Shown one piece after another: positions 9,207 to 16,718 of a stretch of 20,646 bases of DNA. How positions within the stretch are numbered: the first letter of the stretch is position 1; each line of letters starts with the position of its first letter. The notes under the pieces are model-generated. The model had not been told where the DNA came from and did not search any database. It saw nothing but the letters and a program-made list of their open reading frames with translations. The stretch is taken from positions 1 to 20,646 of IMG/VR virus record IMGVR_UViG_3300010334_000350. One strand, written 5' to 3'. The DNA is from a virus. Both the position numbers and the translations under genes were made by a program.

Positions 9207-11048
9207 TTAGAATGTTACCACGCGACCTTGAATGTCTGAATTTAAGTATTTTAATTCGAATATTGATGGATCTAAAGATGGATACACTACATTGTTTAGC
9301 GTTGCTGCTTGAATATCGTAAGAGTATTTTGAGTATCCATTTGCCTCTCCATATTTGTTTACTATTTCTACTTTCTTAACTGTTTGAACTCCGTCTATTT
9401 GATCCAAAACTCCATAAACTTCGGTTAAAATAATAGGTTGATTGATCTGCCAATTTTGAATATTGAAATAGTCTTGTAAAGTCATCAAACATCTTGCTAC
9501 CACATCTTGACTATTGTAGTTAGGTCTAATTACTACGTCAAAATTACAACCTATATTTATAATGAAAGCCGGTTTTAATTTAATAGAATCGGTCATCATT
9601 CTATATTCAAACATGTAATCTTGAATATTTTTTAATAGCGATGGAGTAGGTACACTTAGATATCCTGAAACATCAAGACTTAATACGTACAAACTTATAG
9701 CCAAAGGATCTCTTAATCCAGAATTATTTTCTATATAGTTTTTAAATACCGCATCGTCTTTTGTAACGTAAGCTTTTGAAATTTTACCAAATTGAGCGGG
9801 CATACACAACGTTCTTGCTAAATAATCCTCTTGAGTCACAGCTCTTAATTGACTTGGAAACTGTAATTGAGTATTGAATCTTAACTCTTGAACAGAATCA
9901 CCATCTCCACCACCAGCAGCCGGTTGTTCGTTATTAGTAACTAACGTGTAAACAAATGTATTATTTCCAGAAATTGTTTTTGCTATTGGTTTTGTTAATT
10001 CTCCCTGTAAAACATTGCTATTCGCTCCTCCTCCAACAAGATACGTGAAAGTGATAGTAGTGCTTTTTGGAGCCAATCCGTAAGTTTGAGTTGTAACAAA
10101 ATTTGTAGGATCGAAAGAGCTTGATAATAAACTCAATCCTCCATTAGTGTTGCCTACGCTTACTTGATTAGGATCCGGAATAACTGCACTATCAGCAACA
10201 GAATTAATTCCAGGTCCAAACTCTATTTGTAATACCGCATTACTTTGAAATCTTGAAGTAAATCTTCTTGGAACTTGTAATTTTTGAATCATGTAAGGAA
10301 CTTGATTCACATCGTTTATTGTGGTGTTTGCTACAGGTTTTAGAATATAGTCTTGAGCTAAATAGGGAACTTCGTACCAAGTATTACCTGATGAATCCAC
10401 TGCATCAAGAATAGTAATGATATTGGAATCTTGTAAATTAATAGTAGCGAATCTTTGTGCATTTCCAAAACTAAATTGCTGCGTCTTTATTTGTCCAGAT
10501 ATCGCTTGTGTTTTTTTTGATAGTAAAAAACTTGTAGGATTATTAAAACCATCAAGAGTATAAGCGGTAACATCTGTTGGATCCAAAGAAGATGAAACTC
10601 TAAAATCTATTTTTTGAGGACAGTAGAATGTATTAGAACTATTTATATTAGAAGCAACTTGCATTCCTTGATCTACGGAAAAAGCATACGAAAAATCAGG
10701 AAGATATTTGCCTGCCGATAATACAGAAGGCACTTGTTGATAAACTTTAAGATCAACTATAGCTGCGCTGGTTACTTTTGGTCTGTAACCTAACATATAA
10801 GCCAGACTATATAAATTATTTTTTTGTTTTGCGTATTGTAAAAAAGTCTCTTGTAATTGATTGTCCAAATAGAAAGATAAAACATCTCCAACATAAGAAG
10901 CCATTTCAATAAACATGCTACCTGGACTTGCTTGATTAAAATCTTTGTAATTGTCAGGATAATAGGATTTAGCATATTCTATCAAATCAGATTTGAAAGA
11001 ACTAAAATTCTTATTTAAGTATTTAATATCTACGTTATTGTTCTGCAT
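9207..11048 (-). CDS. 6: Baseplate wedge protein, T4 gp6-like (613 aa)
   Basis: 613 aa against about 660 in T4 gp6. The N-terminus (SFKSDLIEYAKSYYPDNYKD, then PGSMFIEMASYVGDVLSFYL at ~42-61) is the characteristic gp6/baseplate-J-type beginning. The C-terminal third has the expected order with LQDYFNIQNWQINQPIILTE and VYGVLDQIDGVQTVKKVEIV. Gp6 dimers form the ring around the inner baseplate that opens when the sheath contracts. The gene follows gp25 with a 2-nt gap, the same pairing as in T4 and cyanophages, which strongly supports the call. No Shine-Dalgarno sequence precedes ATG at 11048. An alternative reading as a generic baseplate J-like protein would give the same role. Confidence 0.92.
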   Translation of the reverse strand: MQNNNVDIKYLNKNFSSFKSDLIEYAKSYYPDNYKDFNQASPGSMFIEMASYVGDVLSFYLDNQLQETFLQYAKQKNNLYSLAYMLGYRPKVTSAAIVDLKVYQQVPSVLSAGKYLPDFSYAFSVDQGMQVASNINSSNTFYCPQKIDFRVSSSLDPTDVTAYTLDGFNNPTSFLLSKKTQAISGQIKTQQFSFGNAQRFATINLQDSNIITILDAVDSSGNTWYEVPYLAQDYILKPVANTTINDVNQVPYMIQKLQVPRRFTSRFQSNAVLQIEFGPGINSVADSAVIPDPNQVSVGNTNGGLSLLSSSFDPTNFVTTQTYGLAPKSTTITFTYLVGGGANSNVLQGELTKPIAKTISGNNTFVYTLVTNNEQPAAGGGDGDSVQELRFNTQLQFPSQLRAVTQEDYLARTLCMPAQFGKISKAYVTKDDAVFKNYIENNSGLRDPLAISLYVLSLDVSGYLSVPTPSLLKNIQDYMFEYRMMTDSIKLKPAFIINIGCNFDVVIRPNYNSQDVVARCLMTLQDYFNIQNWQINQPIILTEVYGVLDQIDGVQTVKKVEIVNKYGEANGYSKYSYDIQAATLNNVVYPSLDPSIFELKYLNSDIQGRVVTF

Positions 11049-11050
11049 AA

Positions 11051-11464
11051 TTACATATTTTGTATTTCGAGTACCACACCATCTGTTTCTTTAGAATTTT
11101 TTAATGTATAACTAAATTTTATTTTTATTGAACTAGTGTTGGGATCTCCATTAACTGTCAAATTAGATATCGCAACGTTTGGAAAAGTGTTTTCTATTTG
11201 AGCTATTAAGGATTGTTTGATATCGTCTAAAGAGGATTGAGCTATTTGTTCGAATAGTCTCGATCTTAAACCGGCCCCAAAAGTTGGATTGAAAGGGCGC
11301 TCTCTTCTATCAGTTAATAAGAAGTTGATTAAGTTGTACTTGGTTTGCTCTTTGGTCGTGTACACAGATTGAAACGCTATAGGAGCGGAAAAAGGTATTT
11401 TTACTCCTATTGCTTGAGATGGTCTCAAATCGTCTTGTGATATTTGTCTTAAGTTATATGCCAT
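11051..11464 (-). CDS. 25: Baseplate wedge protein, T4 gp25-like (137 aa)
   Basis: 137 aa, close to the 132 aa of T4 gp25. The family signature is visible at about residues 52-71: DRRERPFNPTFGAGLRSRLF, with the Glu-Arg-Pro-x-Asn-Pro and Gly-x-Gly/Leu-Arg features of the GPW/gp25 fold. The following helix (SSLDDIKQSLIAQIENTFPN) and the final strand pair (IKIKFSYTLKN) also fit. Gp25 joins the wedge core with gp6 and gp53 and contacts the sheath. It overlaps the 157-aa gene upstream as TAATG and precedes gp6 by 2 nt, matching the conserved gp25-gp6 order. Although once called lysozyme-like, members of this family act structurally. Confidence 0.93.
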   Translation of the reverse strand: MAYNLRQISQDDLRPSQAIGVKIPFSAPIAFQSVYTTKEQTKYNLINFLLTDRRERPFNPTFGAGLRSRLFEQIAQSSLDDIKQSLIAQIENTFPNVAISNLTVNGDPNTSSIKIKFSYTLKNSKETDGVVLEIQNM

Positions 11465-11937
11465 TAAATAGCGCCTTTAGCTTTTAGTTTACTCATTAAT
11501 TGTGTAAAGTCAGGTACTTCATTTATTTGTACCATACTTGGATCCGAACTTGCTCTTGCTGTTGACAACATACTGTTTACGTCTCCCACTGCCACTTGTT
11601 TAGGTTGGAAGAAGCTGGTTGGATCGACTCCAATTGAATCAGGACCTATATTTCCAGTAGTAAAAGACATGTCGTCCATTTCTACCATTGACATTGCGGT
11701 CTCGTTTAGTATGCTTGCCAAAGGATTGCCTGAGAAGTTAGCTGCGGGTCTCATTGGTTGCGTGTTTAGAGTTAATGGGACAGCTTTTTTTACAGGTTTA
11801 GATTCTTTTATAACCTCTTTTGTAGTGCTGGAGGTTCGAACCTCTTGTAAAATGGCAGGCATCTCTTGACGAATGGCCTTTGCAACCTCTTCCCTTATTA
11901 ATTTTCTAAGTAAATCTATTTGACTTGTTTTTGCCAT
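11464..11937 (-). CDS. Hypothetical protein with N-terminal amphipathic helix, probable baseplate part (157 aa)
   Basis: 157 aa. Residues ~4-36 (SQIDLLRKLIREEVAKAIRQ, continuing EMPAILQEVR) form a strongly amphipathic, coiled-coil-like helix. The middle (~37-115) is Ser/Pro/Gly-rich and probably unstructured. A short helical end carries FTQLMSKLKAKGAI. It has no membrane segment. The gene lies between the 653-aa protein and gp25, shares a TAATG overlap with gp25, and is preceded by a 37-nt gap containing the ATAAATAT motif. A small scaffold, linker or baseplate assembly role is inferred from position only; no family is recognised. Confidence 0.75.
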   Translation of the reverse strand: MAKTSQIDLLRKLIREEVAKAIRQEMPAILQEVRTSSTTKEVIKESKPVKKAVPLTLNTQPMRPAANFSGNPLASILNETAMSMVEMDDMSFTTGNIGPDSIGVDPTSFFQPKQVAVGDVNSMLSTARASSDPSMVQINEVPDFTQLMSKLKAKGAI

Positions 11938-11941
11938 ATCT

Positions 11942-11950
11942 TATAAATAT
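11942..11950. promoter_or_regulatory. Intergenic ATAAATAT motif, copy 2 (contains TATAAATA)
   Basis: The plus strand reads TATAAATAT, so 11942-11949 is an exact T4 late-promoter box (TATAAATA) but pointing rightward, opposite to the genes. On the gene strand it reads ATATTTATA, 5 nt before the ATG at 11937. Its orientation makes a simple late-promoter reading doubtful. Confidence 0.3.
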
Positions 11951-11974
11951 TGGTTTATGATACTTTCTTTTTAA

Positions 11975-13936
11975 TTAGCGTACTATACCAGAACTATATT
12001 TTCCTCCTGGGTCGGTACTCTTTAAATCTGTTTTTAAATTTTGCACTGAAGCAGCCATTAACTTTCTCATTCTTTTCCTTAACTTTTTACCTCCTGGAAG
12101 GTTATTTGCAAAGGCATTAAGACCCAATCCATTCTCTTCGTTTTCGTTATCAGGAGCGTCCAATCCATTAATAATAGAGGTAACGTCTAGGTCGTCTATA
12201 GTTATATCAGGATCCCCTAGATTTGCAGTCGACTCTATTAAGATAACTAGATCGGAAGGATTCATTCCCGTAACAGACTTATTAGTGTAACCTCCTGCGC
12301 TTAATAACAATTTCACTTCGTTTATTATAATTGTATCGTCAGAAGCATAAGTAGGAGTTGATTGTACCACTTTATTTTTCTTTCCGTCCAAAGCAATACC
12401 AAATCTTCTTTTTATGGACAAAGCAATATCTGTAGTTTCTTCGGTAATAATCTCTATAGTGAAATCTCCATAAGTTTTATTCTTGTTATTTACAGAGTCA
12501 AAATAATCGTCCATATACTTTTGAAGTGCATCTGCGCCCTCTTTAAGTTCTTGTATAGTCTGATTTAATTCGGCTTTTAGGTCTTCATCGCAACTATCGC
12601 AACTATTTAAGTTTCTCGCAATTAATTCTAACTTAGGAATGATGAAAACTACATTATTTAATACGTAAGAAACAACACTTCTAATTAATCCAAGAATTTC
12701 GTTTATTTGCGCTAATCTTTTTAAGAAGTATACTAGACCATTATTAAGTATAGCGTCTTCGTAAGTAGCAGAAATGGCAGTTTGGCCACTGACTGTATTG
12801 AATACTTGAGGTATAGGCATACCAGAAAAGAAGAAGGCTCTTAATTTATAGAATATTTTTATTAGCAACAAACCTACTCTGATCACCAATTGTAACAAAG
12901 AAATGTACTTGACTATGTTGGCCATAATCTTGACAATCGATTTTGCAGTTTTTATTATTGATTTAATAAATGGTACTGCTTTTTTAGGATCTAGTATTTT
13001 GTCCAATTGCTTTATAGCTTCGTTAATTTTTCCCTTTGTTAAGGTATTTAATTGCTGTAAAACTGTTTTTGGATCGTTGTACGCTTGAATTACAATACAC
13101 ACAGATCTCACTTTATTCATAGTGTCTATCGTAGTGGTAAAGTCAACATCAGTAAAAGTTCTTAGATCTATTTTTTTATTTAAAGAGCCTATAGCGTTAG
13201 TTATAAAATTACTTGATATTGCGGCTTGAGGAAAAGCTTGAGAAAATTCAGCGTCTACCAAAGAAGCCGAAGAATTTACATCGTTTAGATCTTCCAATAT
13301 AGAAGTAACTTGAGCAATAAGATCTTTTAAAGCTTTTTGAGTTTCAGGATTATTGGATATAAAACTAGAAACAGTAGTGGCCCCTGAATAAAGAGCCATA
13401 AATTTATCTATATAGCCTTGTACGTCGTAAGCAAGCTTTTGTATTTGATATTTTTTCTTTTCCAAAGATCCTGCGCTACGAGGAGGAGCTTTTTTAGGAT
13501 CAAATTTTTGTAAGTTATCAGGTATTTGGTTTGCTGCAAAACTAAAAATAGCACAAAAGTCTATTCCTGCAATTAGATTAAGAATTCTAACCAATCCCAT
13601 ATCTAACGGATTTAAAAAAATTGCACCTGGGGGTTTTGGTTTTCCGTAAAACACTCTAGAAACGCCTTTCTTTATCTTTATTATAGCTTTGGAAACTATA
13701 CCGACTACTCTCTCTAAACCAGTTGCAAGATCCGCATCAGGAATTAGTTGATTTGCCTTATTTATTAAATCTAATTGAGCGCCTAAATCTCCTGCATTCT
13801 GAGCATCGGTCAATTTAGTATTTATCTCTCCAGTTTTTGCTCTTAGATTCGCCTGCTTATTTCTGGTTTCAGTTCTAAAATCGGCTCTTTCCTGCTGCCT
13901 TCTTTGTCTAGCATCGTAGTTTGGAGTATTTGCCAT
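11975..13936 (-). CDS. Large helical protein with hydrophobic core segments, virion-associated (653 aa)
   Basis: 653 aa, not assignable to a T4 protein by eye. Residues 1-60 are highly charged and coiled-coil-like (RQRRQQERADFRTETRNKQ). Residues ~78-130 and ~325-372 are rich in Ile, Val, Leu and Lys (IVKYISLLQLVIRVGLLLIK at 341-360), which could be membrane-inserting or buried helices. A CDSC pair lies at 446-449. The C-terminal ~150 residues are acidic, then basic (PGGKKLRKRMRKLM). It is placed between spike and wedge genes and abuts the spike gene with no gap. A tape-measure-like or central hub role is possible because such proteins are helical with hydrophobic stretches. This is weakly supported; a generic structural protein is the safe call. 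Confidence 0.75.
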   Translation of the reverse strand: MANTPNYDARQRRQQERADFRTETRNKQANLRAKTGEINTKLTDAQNAGDLGAQLDLINKANQLIPDADLATGLERVVGIVSKAIIKIKKGVSRVFYGKPKPPGAIFLNPLDMGLVRILNLIAGIDFCAIFSFAANQIPDNLQKFDPKKAPPRSAGSLEKKKYQIQKLAYDVQGYIDKFMALYSGATTVSSFISNNPETQKALKDLIAQVTSILEDLNDVNSSASLVDAEFSQAFPQAAISSNFITNAIGSLNKKIDLRTFTDVDFTTTIDTMNKVRSVCIVIQAYNDPKTVLQQLNTLTKGKINEAIKQLDKILDPKKAVPFIKSIIKTAKSIVKIMANIVKYISLLQLVIRVGLLLIKIFYKLRAFFFSGMPIPQVFNTVSGQTAISATYEDAILNNGLVYFLKRLAQINEILGLIRSVVSYVLNNVVFIIPKLELIARNLNSCDSCDEDLKAELNQTIQELKEGADALQKYMDDYFDSVNNKNKTYGDFTIEIITEETTDIALSIKRRFGIALDGKKNKVVQSTPTYASDDTIIINEVKLLLSAGGYTNKSVTGMNPSDLVILIESTANLGDPDITIDDLDVTSIINGLDAPDNENEENGLGLNAFANNLPGGKKLRKRMRKLMAASVQNLKTDLKSTDPGGKYSSGIVR

Positions 13937-14371
13937 CTATCGTGTAAATGTGTTTTTAGAAAGTAATGTTCGCAAAGAGTCTTCTAATTGAACAGCAGCA
14001 GCTTCAAGTTGTAAACCTTGATTTTTTATTACAGTTATTGATGCAGCAATATTTTGTTTATTCTCTCCTACACGACCTAATTGAACTCCTATTTCTTTTA
14101 AAGCCCCAGTGAATAATTCTAATTGAAACACTAGACTATTTCCAAGAACTACGCTTTCACCAAGAGCCTGAGCCTCATGACCAAGTTCAACTATGTCAGA
14201 ATCCAAGATAATTTTTTCTTTTGCATCCAAATTAATTGTTTCAGTAGAACACAAAGATACTGCTCTTTTTCCGGCAATAATTACTGCGTCTTTTTTAGAG
14301 TGCAATAAAATTCTATCAGAAGATAAAATCACCTGTGCGCCTGTAAATGGAAATTCTAATTTATCTAACAT
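13937..14371 (-). CDS. Central spike needle-like protein, gp5 C-terminal type (144 aa)
   Basis: 144 aa. Residues ~10-64 consist of short alternating strands (QVILSSDRILLHSKKDAVII, INLDAKEKIILDSDIVELG) of the kind that build the triple-stranded beta-prism of phage and T6SS spikes. Next comes LGESVVLGNSL (~70-80), matching the 'GE/P-VVLG' turn that closes spike/gpV-type domains in many myophages. The last ~60 residues are helical. It follows the gp5-like gene by one base (TAACATG), so both are probably made together. I infer that it forms the tip or needle of the central spike on the OB-fold protein encoded upstream. No catalytic motif is present. Confidence 0.72.
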   Translation of the reverse strand: MLDKLEFPFTGAQVILSSDRILLHSKKDAVIIAGKRAVSLCSTETINLDAKEKIILDSDIVELGHEAQALGESVVLGNSLVFQLELFTGALKEIGVQLGRVGENKQNIAASITVIKNQGLQLEAAAVQLEDSLRTLLSKNTFTR

Positions 14372-14372
14372 G

Positions 14373-15302
14373 TTATCCTATTGCTTTTTTATCTTGTGTA
14401 TTCGCATCTACTTCTTCGTTAGAAATTATTGGAGAGCTCGACATTCTTATGTTATCAGTTCTCTCTTGTGCTTGAGCATTGATTCCTCCAAAAGATCTGA
14501 AGTCAAAATTATTCAAATCTTCTATTACTATTTGTTGGTCTTTAGTCAAATATATAGAAGAAAAATCCTTGTTTATGTTTTCTAAAGTAGGAGCAAAAAT
14601 ATCTTTACTATTTTCAGGAGCGCCTTGACCGTTTACAATCATTGTTATTGGACTGCCTTGAGGTCCCTTATTGGACCAATAATTTGATCTTTTTATTTTA
14701 GGAGTTGTGCTTCCAAATCTAACCGATTGACCAAATCTAGACTCTAATATAATATCTCCTTCGAAAGGTTTTAGCTTTCTAACCGTATTGGTCTCTTTAA
14801 AATATTCTCCCAAAAATAGCTCTACAGTAGTATCGCCTTTACCGGAAATATTAGGATGAGAAGAGTAGTAGTCCAACAAAAACTGTTGGTATTCTAACAT
14901 ATTTGGAAACGCACTATGATTTGGATTGAATTTCCAAAGATTGTAAGGAGGTAAATAAAACAATTGCTTTGATTGAAAGTCGTCGTTTAGCGCTTCACTA
15001 GGGCCTGGAAATATTATTACAATTTCGTTAATCAGTGGGTATTGATTAATGAAACTAAAGAATGGATAAGCATAGTCGCTTACGCGTTTGCTTTTACTAG
15101 TGGTTAAACTAGTATACAAAATCTCAAAACTTATTTTACCCAAGTCTCCAAAGCTTTTAAAATCTGGGTCGGTTTCTTTTGTGCCTTCTACTAGATCTGA
15201 CAGCACAATACTACTGACTCTTCCTATAATGTAGAAAAAGCCGGATTTAGTGACTGCAGATCCTTCAGGTCTTCCAGTTTTATAGTTATTTTTTCTTGCC
15301 AT
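14373..15302 (-). CDS. 5: Baseplate hub/spike protein, T4 gp5 N-terminal (OB-fold) type without lysozyme (309 aa)
   Basis: 309 aa. Residues ~20-115 (GFFYIIGRVSSIVLSDLVEG, INEIVIIFPGPS) fit a beta-rich OB-like entry domain. Residues ~178-199 (KPFEGDIILESRFGQSVRFG) are the segment I know from gp5-like hub proteins of marine T4-like phages. Residues ~246-262 (DFSSIYLTKDQQIVIEDLNN) match the usual end of that domain. T4 gp5 (575 aa) also carries a lysozyme domain and a C-terminal beta-helix. Here no lysozyme-like Glu/Asp/Thr segment is seen, and the beta-needle lies in the next gene. The start overlaps the previous stop as TAATG. The gp5-like role is well supported; the exact fold is inferred. 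Confidence 0.78.
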   Translation of the reverse strand: MARKNNYKTGRPEGSAVTKSGFFYIIGRVSSIVLSDLVEGTKETDPDFKSFGDLGKISFEILYTSLTTSKSKRVSDYAYPFFSFINQYPLINEIVIIFPGPSEALNDDFQSKQLFYLPPYNLWKFNPNHSAFPNMLEYQQFLLDYYSSHPNISGKGDTTVELFLGEYFKETNTVRKLKPFEGDIILESRFGQSVRFGSTTPKIKRSNYWSNKGPQGSPITMIVNGQGAPENSKDIFAPTLENINKDFSSIYLTKDQQIVIEDLNNFDFRSFGGINAQAQERTDNIRMSSSPIISNEEVDANTQDKKAIG

Positions 15303-15658
15303 TACGCTTTAGGTAATTGTTTAGTGCCTTGTCCTATTGAAGTTACCTCGCTCATTAATTGCTCTATGTCTTTCTCGCTTAAAAGTCCTCCGTCTTCTAC
15401 AGACTTGTCCTTGGCATCCGCAGATTTTTGAAAAGCACTAAGTATTTTCATTAGCACTTCATCGTTTTTAAGGCTAGAATCCAATAGGCCTTTAATCATG
15501 GGCACAAGAACGATAGCGTCGCCAGGACCTTCTATCATGTCAGCAAGACGTAATATCTCTGATTTTATTGATGAATCTTGTGACTTGTGTTTGTTATAGA
15601 CCTCTTCCACCAAATTCGCCAATGTCTTGCCAGGGAAGATTTCTTTTTCTAGTTCCAT
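15302..15658 (-). CDS. Conserved-type hypothetical protein, helical, acidic (118 aa)
   Basis: 118 aa, mostly helical, with no membrane segment or known motif. It begins EKEIFPGKTLANLVEEVYNK and has AIVLVPMIKGLLDSSLKNDE in the middle, with an acidic C-terminal half (LLSEKDIEQLMSEVTS). I recall similarly organised short proteins near gp55 and baseplate genes in marine T4-like phages, without a function. It shares TAATG with the gp5-like gene, so it is probably co-translated with it. The 20-nt gap upstream holds an ATAAATAT motif. A packaging, assembly or hub-chaperone role would all fit; none can be chosen. Confidence 0.72.
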   Translation of the reverse strand: MELEKEIFPGKTLANLVEEVYNKHKSQDSSIKSEILRLADMIEGPGDAIVLVPMIKGLLDSSLKNDEVLMKILSAFQKSADAKDKSVEDGGLLSEKDIEQLMSEVTSIGQGTKQLPKA

Positions 15659-15671
15659 ACGATTTTTTTAA

Positions 15672-15679
15672 ATAAATAT
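15672..15679. promoter_or_regulatory. Intergenic ATAAATAT motif, copy 3
   Basis: The plus strand reads ATAAATAT between the gp55-like gene (it touches its TGA stop) and the 118-aa gene, 13 nt before the ATG at 15658. It is identical to the cores of copies 1 and 2. See the finding on this shared motif for significance and tests. Confidence 0.3.
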
Positions 15680-16437
15680 CACTGGTCTACATTTTCAATA
15701 TGGTGATCCAAGACCTCCTTGTAAACAACTTTAAGCTTCTTTATGACCTTGGTTATTGTATTTGATTGGCAATCGGTCATCTCTTTTATGTATATGAATA
15801 GAGCTTTTTTATTGAAAATGTCTATGTTTTCCCTTCTTTTGAACACTTCTAATATAGCATCGGCCACTTTTACCTCTTGATCCTTATCGAATAGTCTCAT
15901 TAGATTTTCGTCCACATATTTTATAAACTCATCTATGACCGATACTCTATTAATATCGGTGGAATCCGGTTCTAGCACTAAAGTTTCATGAGTTTTATCG
16001 GAATTGTCTATCTCTTCAATTTGCATTTTGGAGACCATCTTTTTGTAATTCTTTTGATTGTAGATGATCAAATACCTTTTAGCAATGGTACCAAAATAGG
16101 AATAGGCTTTGCCCTTTGATTGATCGTAAAGGTGTAATTTTTGCAAAAGAAAAGAGATAACTTCGAACTTAAGATCTTCAATGTTATCTACTTCTGTGTA
16201 GTAAAACTTAAAAGTATGAATGATATTCTCAGCTAACTTATAGAAAGCATAGTGAATTTCCTTATTATAGATTTGATTTGCTACCGCTTGATTAGGAGCC
16301 GAACGATACCTTAGAATGGCCTCTTCAGTTTCAGAAGTAAAGTAAACGTTCTTAGTTTTTGGTTTTCTTTTTCTAGGTGTACCTTTTATGGTAAGACCTA
16401 TATCCACTTCTTGTTCAGCCATTAGTTCTTCTGCCAT
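15679..16437 (-). CDS. 55: Late-transcription sigma factor, T4 gp55-like (252 aa)
   Basis: 252 aa against 185 in T4 gp55. After a basic N-terminal tail (PRKRKPKTKNVYF) comes a sigma region 2-like helical core at ~36-135, with IEDLKFEVISFLLQKLHLYD (86-105) and KAYSYFGTIAKRYLI (110-124), the most conserved gp55 features. The C-terminal part (~200-248: NIDIFNKKALFIYIKEMTD then a helix) resembles the second conserved block of gp55-like proteins in marine T4-like phages. Gp55 directs the host RNA polymerase to late promoters (TATAAATA in T4), usually with gp33 and the sliding clamp. It stands just before the spike/baseplate genes and so could help switch on its own block. No clamp-binding tail is obvious. 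Confidence 0.85.
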   Translation of the reverse strand: MAEELMAEQEVDIGLTIKGTPRKRKPKTKNVYFTSETEEAILRYRSAPNQAVANQIYNKEIHYAFYKLAENIIHTFKFYYTEVDNIEDLKFEVISFLLQKLHLYDQSKGKAYSYFGTIAKRYLIIYNQKNYKKMVSKMQIEEIDNSDKTHETLVLEPDSTDINRVSVIDEFIKYVDENLMRLFDKDQEVKVADAILEVFKRRENIDIFNKKALFIYIKEMTDCQSNTITKVIKKLKVVYKEVLDHHIENVDQ

Positions 16438-16440
16438 AGT

Positions 16441-16713
16441 TTATTTTCTCCCCGTAAATTGTTGAACGCGTAATTGAATTGCTTTAATTGTTTCGAATAG
16501 AGCCAATAATTCTGGGTCTGATTGAACCCACATTGTCATGTCTATTTTGTTTACCAATCCGTTAAAATCGTCCATTAAAGAAAGCGTTTCATTAACGAAA
16601 CTGCTTTGATTAATTACAATCTCTTCTAAACGTTTATTTTTTCTATAAAGATTGTATACTACGGCGCCAATAATAGTGACAAACCATAATACTAGTGCAA
16701 TTGTTCCTGTCAT
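16441..16713 (-). CDS. Small membrane protein with coiled coil (90 aa)
   Basis: 90 aa. Residues ~4-21 (TIALVLWFVTIIGAVVYNLY) are one clear membrane segment, followed at once by RKNKRLEEIV, a positive-inside boundary and the start of a helix that runs to the end. The layout predicts an inner-membrane anchor with a cytoplasmic coiled-coil tail. It ends 3 nt before the gp55-like gene and starts 5 nt after the HD-domain gene. I recall similar short TM-plus-coil proteins next to gp55 in marine T4-like phages. Function is unknown; a spanin is unlikely because there is no signal peptidase or lipobox motif. Confidence 0.75.
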   Translation of the reverse strand: MTGTIALVLWFVTIIGAVVYNLYRKNKRLEEIVINQSSFVNETLSLMDDFNGLVNKIDMTMWVQSDPELLALFETIKAIQLRVQQFTGRK

Positions 16714-16718
16714 TTTAA

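Noticed and set aside
10790-10975. 61-codon minus-strand frame inside gp6
   Set aside because: It is a shifted frame within the highly conserved N-terminal part of gp6, so an unlikely separate gene.
11669-13088. Plus-strand frames at 11669-11869, 12362-12568 and 12903-13088
   Set aside because: All are antisense to well-supported leftward genes, with hydrophobic, motif-free products typical of reversed AT-rich coding DNA.
14193-14585. 130-codon plus-strand frame
   Set aside because: It lies wholly opposite the spike and gp5-like genes, which have clear family patterns; its product is Ser/Cys/Phe-rich shadow composition with no motif.
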